Part shown: piece after piece, positions 41,873-50,343 of the stretch
Layout of the letters: every line of letters begins with the position of its first letter
Numbering within the stretch: the stretch's first letter is position 1
NCBI GenBank assembly: GCA_024636585.1
Contig: JAGXGS010000075.1
Coordinates: 1 to 61,304 of the forward strand
DNA: 61,304 bases
Direction of reading: 5' to 3'
Source: Thiogranum sp.
GTDB lineage: Bacteria > Pseudomonadota > Gammaproteobacteria > DSM-19610
Position numbers and translations under genes: made by a program
The notes under the pieces: model-generated
The model's database searches: none
Seen by the model: only the letters and a program-made list of their open reading frames with translations
Told to the model about the DNA's origin: nothing

Positions 41873-42808
41873 TCAGCCAACCAGCGCGGCGTCGAGCAGG
41901 GCGAACAGCAATAGCAGCAACAGCTGGGCCAGCGACGCAAAAAAACTGCGCATCCCGTTTTTAGTGGATGGTTCTCGTACCAGTCGCAGTGCGTGATGAA
42001 TAAAATAACCGCCACCCGCCAGCGCACCGACCAGATAGATCCAGCCCAACCCGAAGAAGAAGGGCATGATGGAGGCGCCCACCAGCAGCAGGGTGTGCGC
42101 CAGTACCGCCCATGCGGCGACCTGATTACCCGCCGTCACCGGCAACATCGGAACGCCGACCGCCGCATAATCATCGCGGCGCGCGATCGCCAGACTCCAG
42201 AAGTGCGGCGGTGTCCACAGAAACAGAACGATGGCCAGCAGCACCGGCACCGCACCCAGTTGCGGATCGACTACCGCCGCGCCCGCGAGTACTGCAAAAC
42301 TTCCGGACGCACCGCCGATCACGATATTCATCGAGGTGCGGCGTTTCAGCCATACGGTATAAATCACTGCATAGAAGAAGGCTCCCATGAAAATGTAGAT
42401 CGCCGCTATGGTATTCAGCAGTAGAGCAGCCGCTCCGACGCCGCTGATGAGCAGCGCGCCGATCATCACCAGCCACCAGCGGTTATGTGTCAGGGCACCG
42501 GTAATGAAGGGCCGGTCGTGAGTACGCCGCATACGCGCGTCGATATCGGTTTCGTAATACTGGTTGAACGCGCCCGCGGCACCGGCTGCCATCAATACGG
42601 TCAGCGCCAGCACCAGCACCTGCCAGGCCGGGACTGCCGGTCCTGGCGTAACCACCAGTGTCACCACGGAAGTGGCTGCCATGACAATGCCGATGCGCAG
42701 TTTCATGAGGTTTGAAAGCTGCTGTAGTCGCTGCAACCAGACGGACTGTTTCCACGGCCGCACTGAGTTGCGACAGGGATTCGGAATAGTTTGTGTGCAA
42801 TTACGCAT
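41873..42808 (-). CDS. ctaB: Heme O synthase (protoheme IX farnesyltransferase)
   Basis: 311 residues from the ATG at 42808, with AGGTG upstream (a GTG at 42817 is an alternative). UbiA-type prenyltransferase with eight to nine helices; the first Asp-rich motif NQYYETDIDARMRRT and the second LFLWTPPHFWSLAIARRDDY are diagnostic of CyoE/CtaB. It attaches a farnesyl group to heme b, giving heme O, the substrate of CtaA. Located between the heme-copper subunit I and SCO genes, typical of an oxidase-type assembly cluster. Confidence 0.93.
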   Translation of the reverse strand: MRNCTQTIPNPCRNSVRPWKQSVWLQRLQQLSNLMKLRIGIVMAATSVVTLVVTPGPAVPAWQVLVLALTVLMAAGAAGAFNQYYETDIDARMRRTHDRPFITGALTHNRWWLVMIGALLISGVGAAALLLNTIAAIYIFMGAFFYAVIYTVWLKRRTSMNIVIGGASGSFAVLAGAAVVDPQLGAVPVLLAIVLFLWTPPHFWSLAIARRDDYAAVGVPMLPVTAGNQVAAWAVLAHTLLLVGASIMPFFFGLGWIYLVGALAGGGYFIHHALRLVREPSTKNGMRSFFASLAQLLLLLLFALLDAALVG

Positions 42809-42821
42809 GTTTTTCACCTGG

Positions 42822-42852
42822 ACGGGGCGGAGGCCTTATACCGCCGCCCCGT
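42822..42852 (-). other. Intercistronic hairpin between subunit I and ctaB
   Basis: ACGGGGCGG (42822-42830) pairs perfectly with CCGCCCCGT (42844-42852). It has no T-run and lies just before the ctaB ribosome-binding site. Probably an mRNA-processing or partial attenuation hairpin rather than a terminator. Confidence 0.45.
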
Positions 42853-42872
42853 GTTGGCGTTGCTACGCTGAT

Positions 42873-44597
42873 CTAGCTTAGTGGCCAGACCGAGGACAGG
42901 TACTTCCAGTTGATGAAGTAGTACACGACGAATGACACCAGCAGCAGCATTGCCAGAATAAACGTCCCGGGCGCTTCAAAGCCCGCCGAGCCGTGTTCTT
43001 CGACTGCTGCCGCCATCGGCAGAATCTCGGGTTCTGCATTGTAGGCTTCCGGTGCCAGTGGCACGCCGAAGCTCTGTAGCAGACCGGCGGATGCATCGAG
43101 CTTCTTGCCGACCAGCAGTGAGCCCACTGTGATCAACAGGAAGGCGCCACCGGCGATTACCGCCAGCACCGCGCCAATGCCGGCGATACCCATCATGGTG
43201 TAGGCCATGCCCGAATACTCGAAGCTGAGCGCTGCACCGGTGAAATCCATGTCCCAGTGACGGCGCGATACGCCCAGGGTGCCGGCACCCATCATGAACA
43301 GGATCAGAATGGTCATGCCGGCGCCGAACAGATACGGCTGCCACTTCGCGAGCGTCGGCAGAATCATCTGGCGCCGGAACAGTACCGGAATCAACAGATA
43401 GGTCAGGCCCATGAAGGTCAGGGTTGTACCCACGGCCACTGTGGCATGGAAATGCGCCGGAACATAAATGGTATTGTGGATGATCAGGTTGATCTGCTCG
43501 GTCCCCATTACCACACCGGTGATGCCACCGATGAATCCGAAAATGACGATCGAGATAGCAACCGATGAAAAGGTCGGATTACCCCAGGGTGCTTTGCGCA
43601 ACCATTCGAACATGCCGCGGTTGTAGCCTTTCTCGCGCTGCGCGACTTCCATCGAACCGGGCACTGTCAGGCCATGAATCAGACTGGCAAGCACTGCCAG
43701 GTACATTGCGTAACTGGTGTTGAAGATCTTCCATTCTGCGCTGATGCCCGGGTCTACGAGGATGTGATGGGCAGAAGCCAGTTGCAGGAACAGGATGTAC
43801 AGCAGGAATGCGAAGCGGCTGACTTTCTCCGACATCGGACGCGCGCCGAGCAGCAGGCCGCCGACCAGATACCAGATCGACACATGTGCGACAACATTTA
43901 TCTGCTGTGAGGAATGCCCCATGGCCCACCAGATGATCCGGTACATCGAAGGATCGATATGCGCGATGTAACCGATCGACCAGAGGTAGGTCGGCACCAG
44001 GATGATGGCACCACTGGCGATGGTGAATACCGCAATAATAGCGGCGGTCATGGCACCGAAGGTGACCAGCGGAATCGAACCCTCGTAGGTGTTTTCATTT
44101 TTGGCTATGACGAGCGTGCCGAAGAATACGAAGCACCCGATCAGGGCGCCTACCGCAAACAGAATCAGACCGAGGTAGAAACTCGGCGCTGCCTGCATCG
44201 GTACATAGGACGTCATCATGACACTGGAATTGCCCTGGAATATCGCCACGTTGGTGGTGATCGCCCCGATAACCATCAGCGCGAAACCCAGCCAGGCCCA
44301 GCGCGGAGCGGCCAGTCGACATCGCAACAGCGTCGATGAGGCAAAATACAGCACCGCAATTTCGAAGAAAATAATCCAGAACAACAGAGCGTCTACGCCG
44401 TGCGCTGTCAGATACATATAGAACTGGTCGGCGGGCAACAGGTGCACCGCAGGCCAGCGGGTCAGCGCCACCCCGAGGGCGAGCAGGCCGGCCACCAGCA
44501 GCGACACCGCTGCGGCAACCGCGTTCACCTTCATGAGGCTTTCCGCGTTCTTGTCGAAAAACAGGCCCGAATCGGGGCAGAGTCTAAAGTTACCCAT
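42873..44597 (-). CDS. Heme-copper oxidase-type subunit I with Gln in place of the active-site Tyr (NO reductase candidate)
   Basis: 574 residues, 12-14 helices. All six canonical His are seen: His66 (TAHGVDALLF, helix II), His228 (helix VI), His277/His278 (ASAHHILVD, helix VII), His382/His384 (PAHFHATV, helix X). Helix VI reads AMGHSSQQINV, so the residue four after His228 is Gln232, where O2-reducing enzymes have the cross-linked Tyr (HPEVY). Loss of this Tyr is a hallmark of NO-reducing members (sNOR, eNOR and relatives). With a CuA subunit beside it and ctaA/ctaB nearby, a heme A- and CuA-containing NO reductase is the best guess. GGAG precedes the start. Confidence 0.85.
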   Translation of the reverse strand: MGNFRLCPDSGLFFDKNAESLMKVNAVAAAVSLLVAGLLALGVALTRWPAVHLLPADQFYMYLTAHGVDALLFWIIFFEIAVLYFASSTLLRCRLAAPRWAWLGFALMVIGAITTNVAIFQGNSSVMMTSYVPMQAAPSFYLGLILFAVGALIGCFVFFGTLVIAKNENTYEGSIPLVTFGAMTAAIIAVFTIASGAIILVPTYLWSIGYIAHIDPSMYRIIWWAMGHSSQQINVVAHVSIWYLVGGLLLGARPMSEKVSRFAFLLYILFLQLASAHHILVDPGISAEWKIFNTSYAMYLAVLASLIHGLTVPGSMEVAQREKGYNRGMFEWLRKAPWGNPTFSSVAISIVIFGFIGGITGVVMGTEQINLIIHNTIYVPAHFHATVAVGTTLTFMGLTYLLIPVLFRRQMILPTLAKWQPYLFGAGMTILILFMMGAGTLGVSRRHWDMDFTGAALSFEYSGMAYTMMGIAGIGAVLAVIAGGAFLLITVGSLLVGKKLDASAGLLQSFGVPLAPEAYNAEPEILPMAAAVEEHGSAGFEAPGTFILAMLLLVSFVVYYFINWKYLSSVWPLS

Positions 44598-44603
44598 GTC
44601 TCA

Positions 44604-45146
44604 TCACTCCTTAACGTAGATTCTGCCGAGCATGGTGTGATGTCCGATGCCGCAGTATTCGTTACAGACCACCCCGTATTCACCCGCCACGTCGGGAGTG
44701 ATGTTCAACACCATTTCATAGCCGGGAACGACTTGCATGTTGATGTTGACGGGTTGCAGGGAAAAGCCGTGCTGCCAGTCCATAGAGGAGAGATGGAGAC
44801 GATAGGTTTTACCTTTTTCCAGTTCCAGGATAGGCCACCATTGCCACAGTCTGCCGAGCATGTAGATATCGCTGCCGGCGGGCGGTGCCACGACAGGAAT
44901 CTGCTGTTCGGTTTCGTGCCGCACCGTGTACTGGTCGATCATGGCCTGTACTTTGGGGCCGAACTGGGCCGGAGTCGTTTTGTAGGCTTCGGTGGACAGG
45001 TTCTGTTTTCCGTATACGTGCCAGTACGGCATCATGAAAAACATGATCAGGCACCAGACCAGCGCTATGGCGATCCAGACGATCTCCTGGCGGCCGACCG
45101 GCACCTTCCACCAGATACGCTGGGCGGGCGGTAGATATGAAGTCAT
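44604..45146 (-). CDS. CuA-containing subunit II of heme-copper enzyme
   Basis: 180 residues. One N-terminal transmembrane helix (about 20-40), then a cupredoxin domain. CuA ligands are complete: His126 (DWQHGFSL), Cys161 and Cys165 (CNEYCGIGHH), His169 and Met172. The domain is short, and the single-helix anchor resembles ba3-type or NorS subunits rather than two-helix aa3 subunit II. It accepts electrons from a c-type cytochrome or cupredoxin in the periplasm. A strong GGAGG ribosome-binding site precedes the ATG. Six bases separate it from subunit I. Confidence 0.9.
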   Translation of the reverse strand: MTSYLPPAQRIWWKVPVGRQEIVWIAIALVWCLIMFFMMPYWHVYGKQNLSTEAYKTTPAQFGPKVQAMIDQYTVRHETEQQIPVVAPPAGSDIYMLGRLWQWWPILELEKGKTYRLHLSSMDWQHGFSLQPVNINMQVVPGYEMVLNITPDVAGEYGVVCNEYCGIGHHTMLGRIYVKE

Positions 45147-45173
45147 GGCGGATTACTCCTCCCTGGGGGTGGA

Positions 45174-45338
45174 TTATTGTGCGAGGGGTATAGTGACGAC
45201 TTCCATAATGCCCCAGATGATGTAGAAAACTGTGGGCATTGCGACGCCTATAAATAGCAGCAGGAACGGGTTTTCCAGTAGTGACTGCATCGCCGGGATG
45301 CGTTCCCTGGTTTCATCTTTCGGATCGTGATCAGCCAT
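45174..45338 (-). CDS. Small single-helix subunit preceding CuA subunit
   Basis: 54 residues with one transmembrane helix (about 25-47, LLLFIGVAMPTVFYIIWGIMEV) and a charged N-terminus (MADHDPKDETRERIP). The start has AAGGAGACAC, a strong ribosome-binding site. It begins the three-gene unit with the CuA subunit and subunit I, and is likely a small structural subunit like the IIa subunit of ba3-type enzymes. Too short for most gene callers. Confidence 0.7.
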   Translation of the reverse strand: MADHDPKDETRERIPAMQSLLENPFLLLFIGVAMPTVFYIIWGIMEVVTIPLAQ

Positions 45339-45486
45339 GGGTGTCTCCTTCAAAATGCGGTTTCGCAGGGCAGGCCGGGACTATGAGTATTCATTCTTTC
45401 TACCACCCTGTTATGGGATAAACGGATCTTGATTTTCTTGCAGTGTCCTGGCGCAGGATGCTCTTCTATCTGCGTATTACCTGTCC

Positions 45487-45500
45487 TTGATCTATATCAA
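45487..45500. promoter_or_regulatory. FNR/DNR box between heme-copper cluster and hemerythrin
   Basis: TTGATCTATATCAA is a perfect TTGAT-N4-ATCAA palindrome. It lies 148 bases upstream of the minus-strand 54-residue subunit and 94 bases upstream of the plus-strand hemerythrin gene. Either or both could be targets. No clear class II -10 was found on either side. Confidence 0.75.
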
Positions 45501-45594
45501 TCGAGAAAATCCGGATCCGGCGCTCAGTACGCGTTAAGATTATCTGTCTGGCGCAGACATGAATTTGCGTCTGTTTATTGATCAGGGAGTATTC

Positions 45595-46041
45595 ATGCCA
45601 ACGATTAGCGAATTCTTCAGCGCACAGCACCGCAGCTGCGATGCATTGCTCGGAAAAATGGAAGCGGCCGTAGACCGTGATGACTGGCAGCAGGCGGAGA
45701 TCCTTTTTGACCAGGTGCGCGCGGAAACCCTGCAACATTTCGAGAACGAAGAACAGGGACTGTTTCCACTGTTCGAACAAGCAACCGGCATGCATCAGGG
45801 GCCGACCCAGGTGATGCGTAGCGAACACGCGGAACTGCGTGAACTCCTGCAGAGCCTCGGCGCGGCCATGCAGGCGCACGACCAGAATGCAGCGCTGGGC
45901 ACGGCGGAAACATTTTTTCTGTTTCTGCAGCAGCATAATGTCAAGGAAGAGCAGGTTCTCTATCCGATGGCCGACCAGGCCCTGCAGGATTCGCTATCGG
46001 CGTTGTCGGAGAAAGTGCCCGGTTTCGCAGCGGGCAGTTAG
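45595..46041 (+). CDS. Hemerythrin HHE domain protein
   Basis: 148 residues. CAGGGAG precedes the ATG. HHE-type pattern: SAQHRSCDALLG (His), LQHFENEEQGLFPLFE (His, Glu), RSEHAELRELL (His) and FLQQHNVKEEQVLYPM (His, Glu). Cytoplasmic; such proteins sit next to DUF2249 and NnrS-like permeases in many denitrifiers and may sense or scavenge NO or O2. Followed at 5 bases by the DUF2249 gene. Confidence 0.88.
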   Translation: MPTISEFFSAQHRSCDALLGKMEAAVDRDDWQQAEILFDQVRAETLQHFENEEQGLFPLFEQATGMHQGPTQVMRSEHAELRELLQSLGAAMQAHDQNAALGTAETFFLFLQQHNVKEEQVLYPMADQALQDSLSALSEKVPGFAAGS

Positions 46042-46046
46042 TCTCC

Positions 46047-46274
46047 ATGAAGACGCGTCACCTGGATGTGCAGGAACTGGAGGCGCCGGAACCGCTGGAA
46101 CGCATTCTCGCCGAACTGGAGACACTACCCGACGACACGCTGCTGACGGTCACGCACTGGCGGGAACCGCTGCTTCTGTATCCGTTGCTCGACGCCCGTG
46201 GCTGGCAATACCAGACCGTCTATGACGAACAGACACGTAATTACCGGATCACGATTCGCAGGACCGACATTTGA
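46047..46274 (+). CDS. DUF2249 family protein
   Basis: 75 residues. LDVQELEAPEPLERILAEL, then HWREPLLLYPLLDARGWQYQ and YRITIRR. This is the small TusA/SirA-like fold family DUF2249, lacking the TusA Cys-Pro-x-Pro. Frequently paired with hemerythrins in denitrification loci; function not established. Its stop overlaps the TTG start of the next gene (TTGA). Confidence 0.85.
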   Translation: MKTRHLDVQELEAPEPLERILAELETLPDDTLLTVTHWREPLLLYPLLDARGWQYQTVYDEQTRNYRITIRRTDI

Positions 46275-47569
46275 ATCTTTCGGCCCTGTCTCTGGAAAAC
46301 GCGCCACGCTTCTGGACGCCGCTGCGGTTTTTTATCAGCGTCCCCGTGTTTGGCATGCTGGCTGCGCTGATCCTGTTCATGGACGGCAATCAGCTCCTGC
46401 AATCGCGCTGGCATCCCGCGACGCTGGCGCTGACGCACATTTTTACACTCGGTTATATTGCCATGGGAATGCTCGGCGCTTTGCTGCAGATGTTACCGGT
46501 GGTGATGGGGGCCTCGCTGCCACGGGTAGAACGCAGCGCATTCCTGATGCACCTGTTGCTTGCGGCAGGCGCTCTGAGCCTGGTGGCAGGTTTCCTGACT
46601 GACCTGAGGTTGCTGTTCGCGGCGGCTTTGCTGTTGCTGGTTCCGGTGCTGATGGTCTTCGCGGTCGCGGTGGTGCTCGCCATCTGGCGTGCCGGAACAG
46701 CCGGCGCGACGGCGCGTGCTGTGCAGATAGCGGCAGTGGCGTTGCTGGTTACTCTGGGGTTGGGTGCCTGGCTGGTATCCGGGTATGCATTCGAGGGGCT
46801 GCAGGTTCAGCGATCCCTTACCGATTATCACGCTGCCTGGGGAATTATCGGCTGGATACTCATGCTCATCATCGGTGTGTCAGCGCAGGTGATTCCGATG
46901 TTTCTGACCACGCCGACCTATCCGCATGGATTCAACTTGTGGCTGGTCTATCTGCTGATGTTGATGCTCAGTGCAGGGAGTCTGTTGTCGTTCGCCGGTT
47001 TTGCCCGGACCGTCACTGTGCTGGTAGCGGTGCTGATGATTTCGTATGCAGTGGTCAGCCTGTACCTGCTCGCCAGGCGACGCAGAAAGCGCTTTGATGT
47101 CACTGACCGCTTCTGGCGACTCGGGATGCTGTGCCTGATCGGCGCTGGCGGTGCGCTGCTGTACGACGTCCTCGGCGGCACGCAGATGGACCTGGACCCG
47201 ACCGTACTCTACGGTTTGCTGTTGCTGGCAGGATTCGCTGTATCGCTCATCAATGGCATGCTCTACAAAATCGTGCCGTTTCTGGTATGGCTTAATCTGC
47301 GCATGCCGGTATTGAAAGGGCAGGTCCCGGCCGGCACCCGGCTGTATGCACCCAATATCCACGAAGTGATTTCCGCGCGACCGATGCAGCTGCAGTTCTG
47401 GCTGCACACCGGCAGCCTGCTGTTGCTGTTGGCGGCTCTGTTTGCGCGGGGTCTTTGGGTATATGCGGCAGCGGCCCTGTTGCTGCTGTCGAATCTGCTG
47501 TTGCTGATCAATCTACTCAGGGCGGCGCGGGTCTATTCAAGATGCTGCAAGGCGCGCAATCATCCGTAA
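46271..47569 (+). CDS. NnrS-like/heme-copper-like membrane permease of denitrification cluster
   Basis: 432 residues from a TTG start overlapping the DUF2249 stop. About 12 membrane helices. LTHIFTLGYIAMGMLGALLQMLPVVMG includes a His-containing helix similar in style to NnrS/heme-copper proteins, and a later helix carries YHAAWGIIGWILMLIIG. I recall such proteins adjacent to hemerythrin and DUF2249 genes, annotated as permease or NnrS-like. It is distinct from the NnrS at 3550. Likely role in NO or copper/heme handling at the inner membrane, unproven. Confidence 0.7.
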   Translation: MNLSALSLENAPRFWTPLRFFISVPVFGMLAALILFMDGNQLLQSRWHPATLALTHIFTLGYIAMGMLGALLQMLPVVMGASLPRVERSAFLMHLLLAAGALSLVAGFLTDLRLLFAAALLLLVPVLMVFAVAVVLAIWRAGTAGATARAVQIAAVALLVTLGLGAWLVSGYAFEGLQVQRSLTDYHAAWGIIGWILMLIIGVSAQVIPMFLTTPTYPHGFNLWLVYLLMLMLSAGSLLSFAGFARTVTVLVAVLMISYAVVSLYLLARRRRKRFDVTDRFWRLGMLCLIGAGGALLYDVLGGTQMDLDPTVLYGLLLLAGFAVSLINGMLYKIVPFLVWLNLRMPVLKGQVPAGTRLYAPNIHEVISARPMQLQFWLHTGSLLLLLAALFARGLWVYAAAALLLLSNLLLLINLLRAARVYSRCCKARNHP

Positions 47570-47584
47570 GCCCCGCCGTCCAGG

Positions 47585-48358
47585 CTAGAGCGGCTCGCCC
47601 TGGGCGAAGCGCCGCAGCCGGCTCACATCATTCAGCGTCACGGCATTGTCCTGCACCTTGATCAATCCTTCGCGGCTCAACTTGGAAAAGCTGCGCGACA
47701 GCGTTTCCGGGGTGACCGAAAGGCGCGCGGCGATGACATGTTTGGGTGTATCCAGCCTGACCTCGGAAATGCCAAGCTGAGTGCTCGGCAGCTGGTCGAG
47801 CAGATAACAAACCACACGGAAGGTGGCGCTGTGTAGCGTGAGGCGATCGATTTCGGCGACGTGGCCGTGCAGCCGGCGGCTCATGGCAGCCATGATGGCG
47901 AAGCAGGCATCGGTCGATTCGCGCAGCACCGCGGTGTAGGTTTTCGCATCGAAGCAAACGACCCGGCTGGGCAGGAGCGCAACGGAGGTGACGGGATAGG
48001 CCGGCTGTTTGGCGAACATAACCGCCTCCGCAAACGTGCCGCCGCGGGATATCAGATCGATGATCTTTTCCTGGCCTTCCGGCGAATAGCGCGCCAGCTT
48101 TATCTGGCCGGAATCGAGCAGAAAAAACTCGTGCGCCGGTTGCTGTTGCTCGAACAGCGTTTCGCCTTCCTGTAACTCGACCAGCCGACTGTGTTGCAGC
48201 ACGGTATCGATATGGGCATCAGTCAGGTCGGCGAACAGTATGCACTGCCGGATCTGCGGCACAATTTCGGTTTTTTGCGCCTCGGTGAGGGGGGAACGTC
48301 TCAAATCTGCGGTGCCTCGGGTGTGGGGCGGTAAGGATTTCAGCGCGAATGTTAGCAC
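47585..48358 (-). CDS. DNR-type Crp/Fnr family transcriptional regulator
   Basis: 257 residues (start uncertain, no good ribosome-binding site before 48358). A cNMP-like sensor domain (LQEGETLFEQQQPAHEFFLL, GQEKIIDLISRGGTFAEAVMF) and long dimer helix precede a winged helix. The recognition helix SVTPETLSRSFSKL keeps the E..SR triad that reads TTGAT half sites. It lacks the N-terminal Cys cluster that holds the 4Fe-4S in Fnr, so it is of DNR (NO-responsive, heme-binding) type. It likely controls the boxes at 20534, 26763, 41010 and 45487. Convergent with the permease gene. Confidence 0.88.
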   Translation of the reverse strand: MLTFALKSLPPHTRGTADLRRSPLTEAQKTEIVPQIRQCILFADLTDAHIDTVLQHSRLVELQEGETLFEQQQPAHEFFLLDSGQIKLARYSPEGQEKIIDLISRGGTFAEAVMFAKQPAYPVTSVALLPSRVVCFDAKTYTAVLRESTDACFAIMAAMSRRLHGHVAEIDRLTLHSATFRVVCYLLDQLPSTQLGISEVRLDTPKHVIAARLSVTPETLSRSFSKLSREGLIKVQDNAVTLNDVSRLRRFAQGEPL

Positions 48359-48423
48359 AGCCAGGCCAACGCGGACGACAGGATACGGCGATTTTCGCCG
48401 CCCGAAACGTTACAATCCCGCAC

Positions 48424-50334
48424 ATGCTGCAATTTGACAATCTCTCGCTCCGGCGCGGCCCCCGGTTGCTGTTCGAACAGGCCACCCTGCAAATACATCC
48501 CGGCCAGAAGGTTGGCGTGACGGGCGCCAATGGTTCCGGAAAATCGAGTCTGTTCGGGCTCATTCTGGACCAGCTGCATGCCGACGAAGGAGATTTCCGG
48601 CGTCCCCGCGACTGGGTGATCGCCCACGTCGAGCAGGAGACGCCGGCTGACGAGCGTGCCGCGGTCGACTATGTGCTGGACGGTGACAGGCAGCTGCGTG
48701 ACGTGGAAAAGCAGCTGGCAATCGCCGAGCGGGACGGCAACGGCACGCGTCTGGCCGAGTTGCACGCGCAGTTTGACGCCGTGGATGGCTACACGGCGCC
48801 CAGCCGTGCAGGACAGTTGCTGTCCGGTCTGGGTTTCCGGCCGGGCGACGAACTGCGCCCGGTCAATGAGTTTTCCGGCGGCTGGCGCATGCGCCTGAAC
48901 CTGGCACGTGCGCTGATGTGCCGCTCGGATTTGCTGCTGCTCGATGAACCGACCAACCACCTGGATCTGGATGCGGTGATCTGGCTGGAGAACTGGCTGC
49001 AGTCGTATCCGGGCACGCTGCTGCTGATTTCCCATGACCGCGAGTTTCTCGACAGCGTCACCGGCAATATTGCGCACCTGGAACACCAGCGGCTCACCCT
49101 CTACAGCGGTAATTATTCAGCGTTCGAACGCTTGCGCGCAGCGCGTCTGGCCAACCAGCAGGCCGATTACATAAAGCAGCAACGCGAGATTGCGCACATC
49201 CGTTCCTACGTCGATCGGTTCCGTGCCAAGGCCAGCAAGGCCCGGCAGGCGCAAAGTCGCATGAAAGCCCTCGAGCGCATGGAGGAAATCGCTCCCGCGC
49301 ATGTCGATTCACCCTTTCATTTCAGCTTTCGTGAGCCGGAGAAACTGCCTGATCCGTTGCTGAATCTGCAACAGGTGGCGGCTGGTTATGGAACTACTGC
49401 GATAATCGCTGACGTCACATTGAGCCTGGCTCCGGACAGCCGCATTGGTTTACTCGGTCCCAATGGCGCGGGTAAATCGACGCTCATCAAGCTGCTCGCC
49501 GGAAATCTGCCGTGCCTGCAGGGCGAGCGCGAAACGGCGCGCGATCTCAAGGTCGGTTATTTCGCCCAGCACCAGCTGGAGCAGTTGCATCCGCAGCATT
49601 CACCGATGGAACACATGCGCCAGCTGGACCCGCAGGCGCGCGAACAGGAGTTGCGCGACTTCCTGGGGAATTTCGGTTTTTCCAATGACCAGGCTCTGGC
49701 ACCGACCCGGCATTTTTCCGGTGGTGAAAAGTCCCGCCTGGCCCTGGCGCTGGTTATCTATCAGCGTCCCAACCTGTTGTTGCTCGATGAACCGACCAAC
49801 CATCTTGACCTGGAAATGCGCCAGGCGCTGGCGCTGGCGCTGCAGGATTTTGCCGGTGCCATGATCCTGGTGTCGCATGATCGTCACCTGTTGCGGGTCA
49901 GTTGCGATCAGCTGTTGCTGGTGCATGATGGCAAGGTCGAGGAATTCCCCGACAGTCTCGACGAATACATCAAATGGCTGGCGGACGTCGGTCGCCAGGC
50001 GTGTGGTGAGAGCCGCGACAGCGATGCCGCTGACGGCATTAACAGCGCCGCCGCCAGGAAAGAGAAAAAACGTCTGGAGGCCGAACGGCGGCGGCAGTTG
50101 CAGCCGCTGCGCAACAAGGTCGGCAAAACGGAAACCGAACTGGAAAAACTTCACGCCCGGCAGGTGGAGCTGGAGAACCGGCTCGCTGATCAGGCAATTT
50201 ACGCTGCGGAACGCAAGGCGGAACTGCAGTCGCTGCTGCTGGAGAAGGCCGATCTGGATACGCGTTGTGCGGCGGTCGAACTCGAGTGGATGACAGTCAG
50301 CGAAGAACTGGAAGCACTGCGGGCGGAAAACTAG
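48424..50334 (+). CDS. yheS: ABC-F family ATPase, YheS-like
   Basis: 636 residues, no membrane segment. Two ABC domains: Walker A GANGSGKS and GPNGAGKS, signatures FSGGWRMR and FSGGEKSR, and Walker B LLLLDEPTNHLD in both. A linker with YIKQQREIAHIRSYVDRF lies between them, and a basic, coiled-coil C-terminal extension (550-636) binds nucleic acid or the ribosome in relatives. ABC-F proteins act in the ribosomal E site to regulate or rescue translation. Start chosen at 48424 (MLQFDNLSLRRG). Confidence 0.93.
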   Translation: MLQFDNLSLRRGPRLLFEQATLQIHPGQKVGVTGANGSGKSSLFGLILDQLHADEGDFRRPRDWVIAHVEQETPADERAAVDYVLDGDRQLRDVEKQLAIAERDGNGTRLAELHAQFDAVDGYTAPSRAGQLLSGLGFRPGDELRPVNEFSGGWRMRLNLARALMCRSDLLLLDEPTNHLDLDAVIWLENWLQSYPGTLLLISHDREFLDSVTGNIAHLEHQRLTLYSGNYSAFERLRAARLANQQADYIKQQREIAHIRSYVDRFRAKASKARQAQSRMKALERMEEIAPAHVDSPFHFSFREPEKLPDPLLNLQQVAAGYGTTAIIADVTLSLAPDSRIGLLGPNGAGKSTLIKLLAGNLPCLQGERETARDLKVGYFAQHQLEQLHPQHSPMEHMRQLDPQAREQELRDFLGNFGFSNDQALAPTRHFSGGEKSRLALALVIYQRPNLLLLDEPTNHLDLEMRQALALALQDFAGAMILVSHDRHLLRVSCDQLLLVHDGKVEEFPDSLDEYIKWLADVGRQACGESRDSDAADGINSAAARKEKKRLEAERRRQLQPLRNKVGKTETELEKLHARQVELENRLADQAIYAAERKAELQSLLLEKADLDTRCAAVELEWMTVSEELEALRAEN

Positions 50335-50343
50335 CGGGTATTC

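Noticed and set aside
42873-44597. Ordinary aa3-type cytochrome c oxidase subunit I
   Set aside because: The helix VI Tyr needed in O2 reductases is Gln, so a plain oxidase call would mislead.
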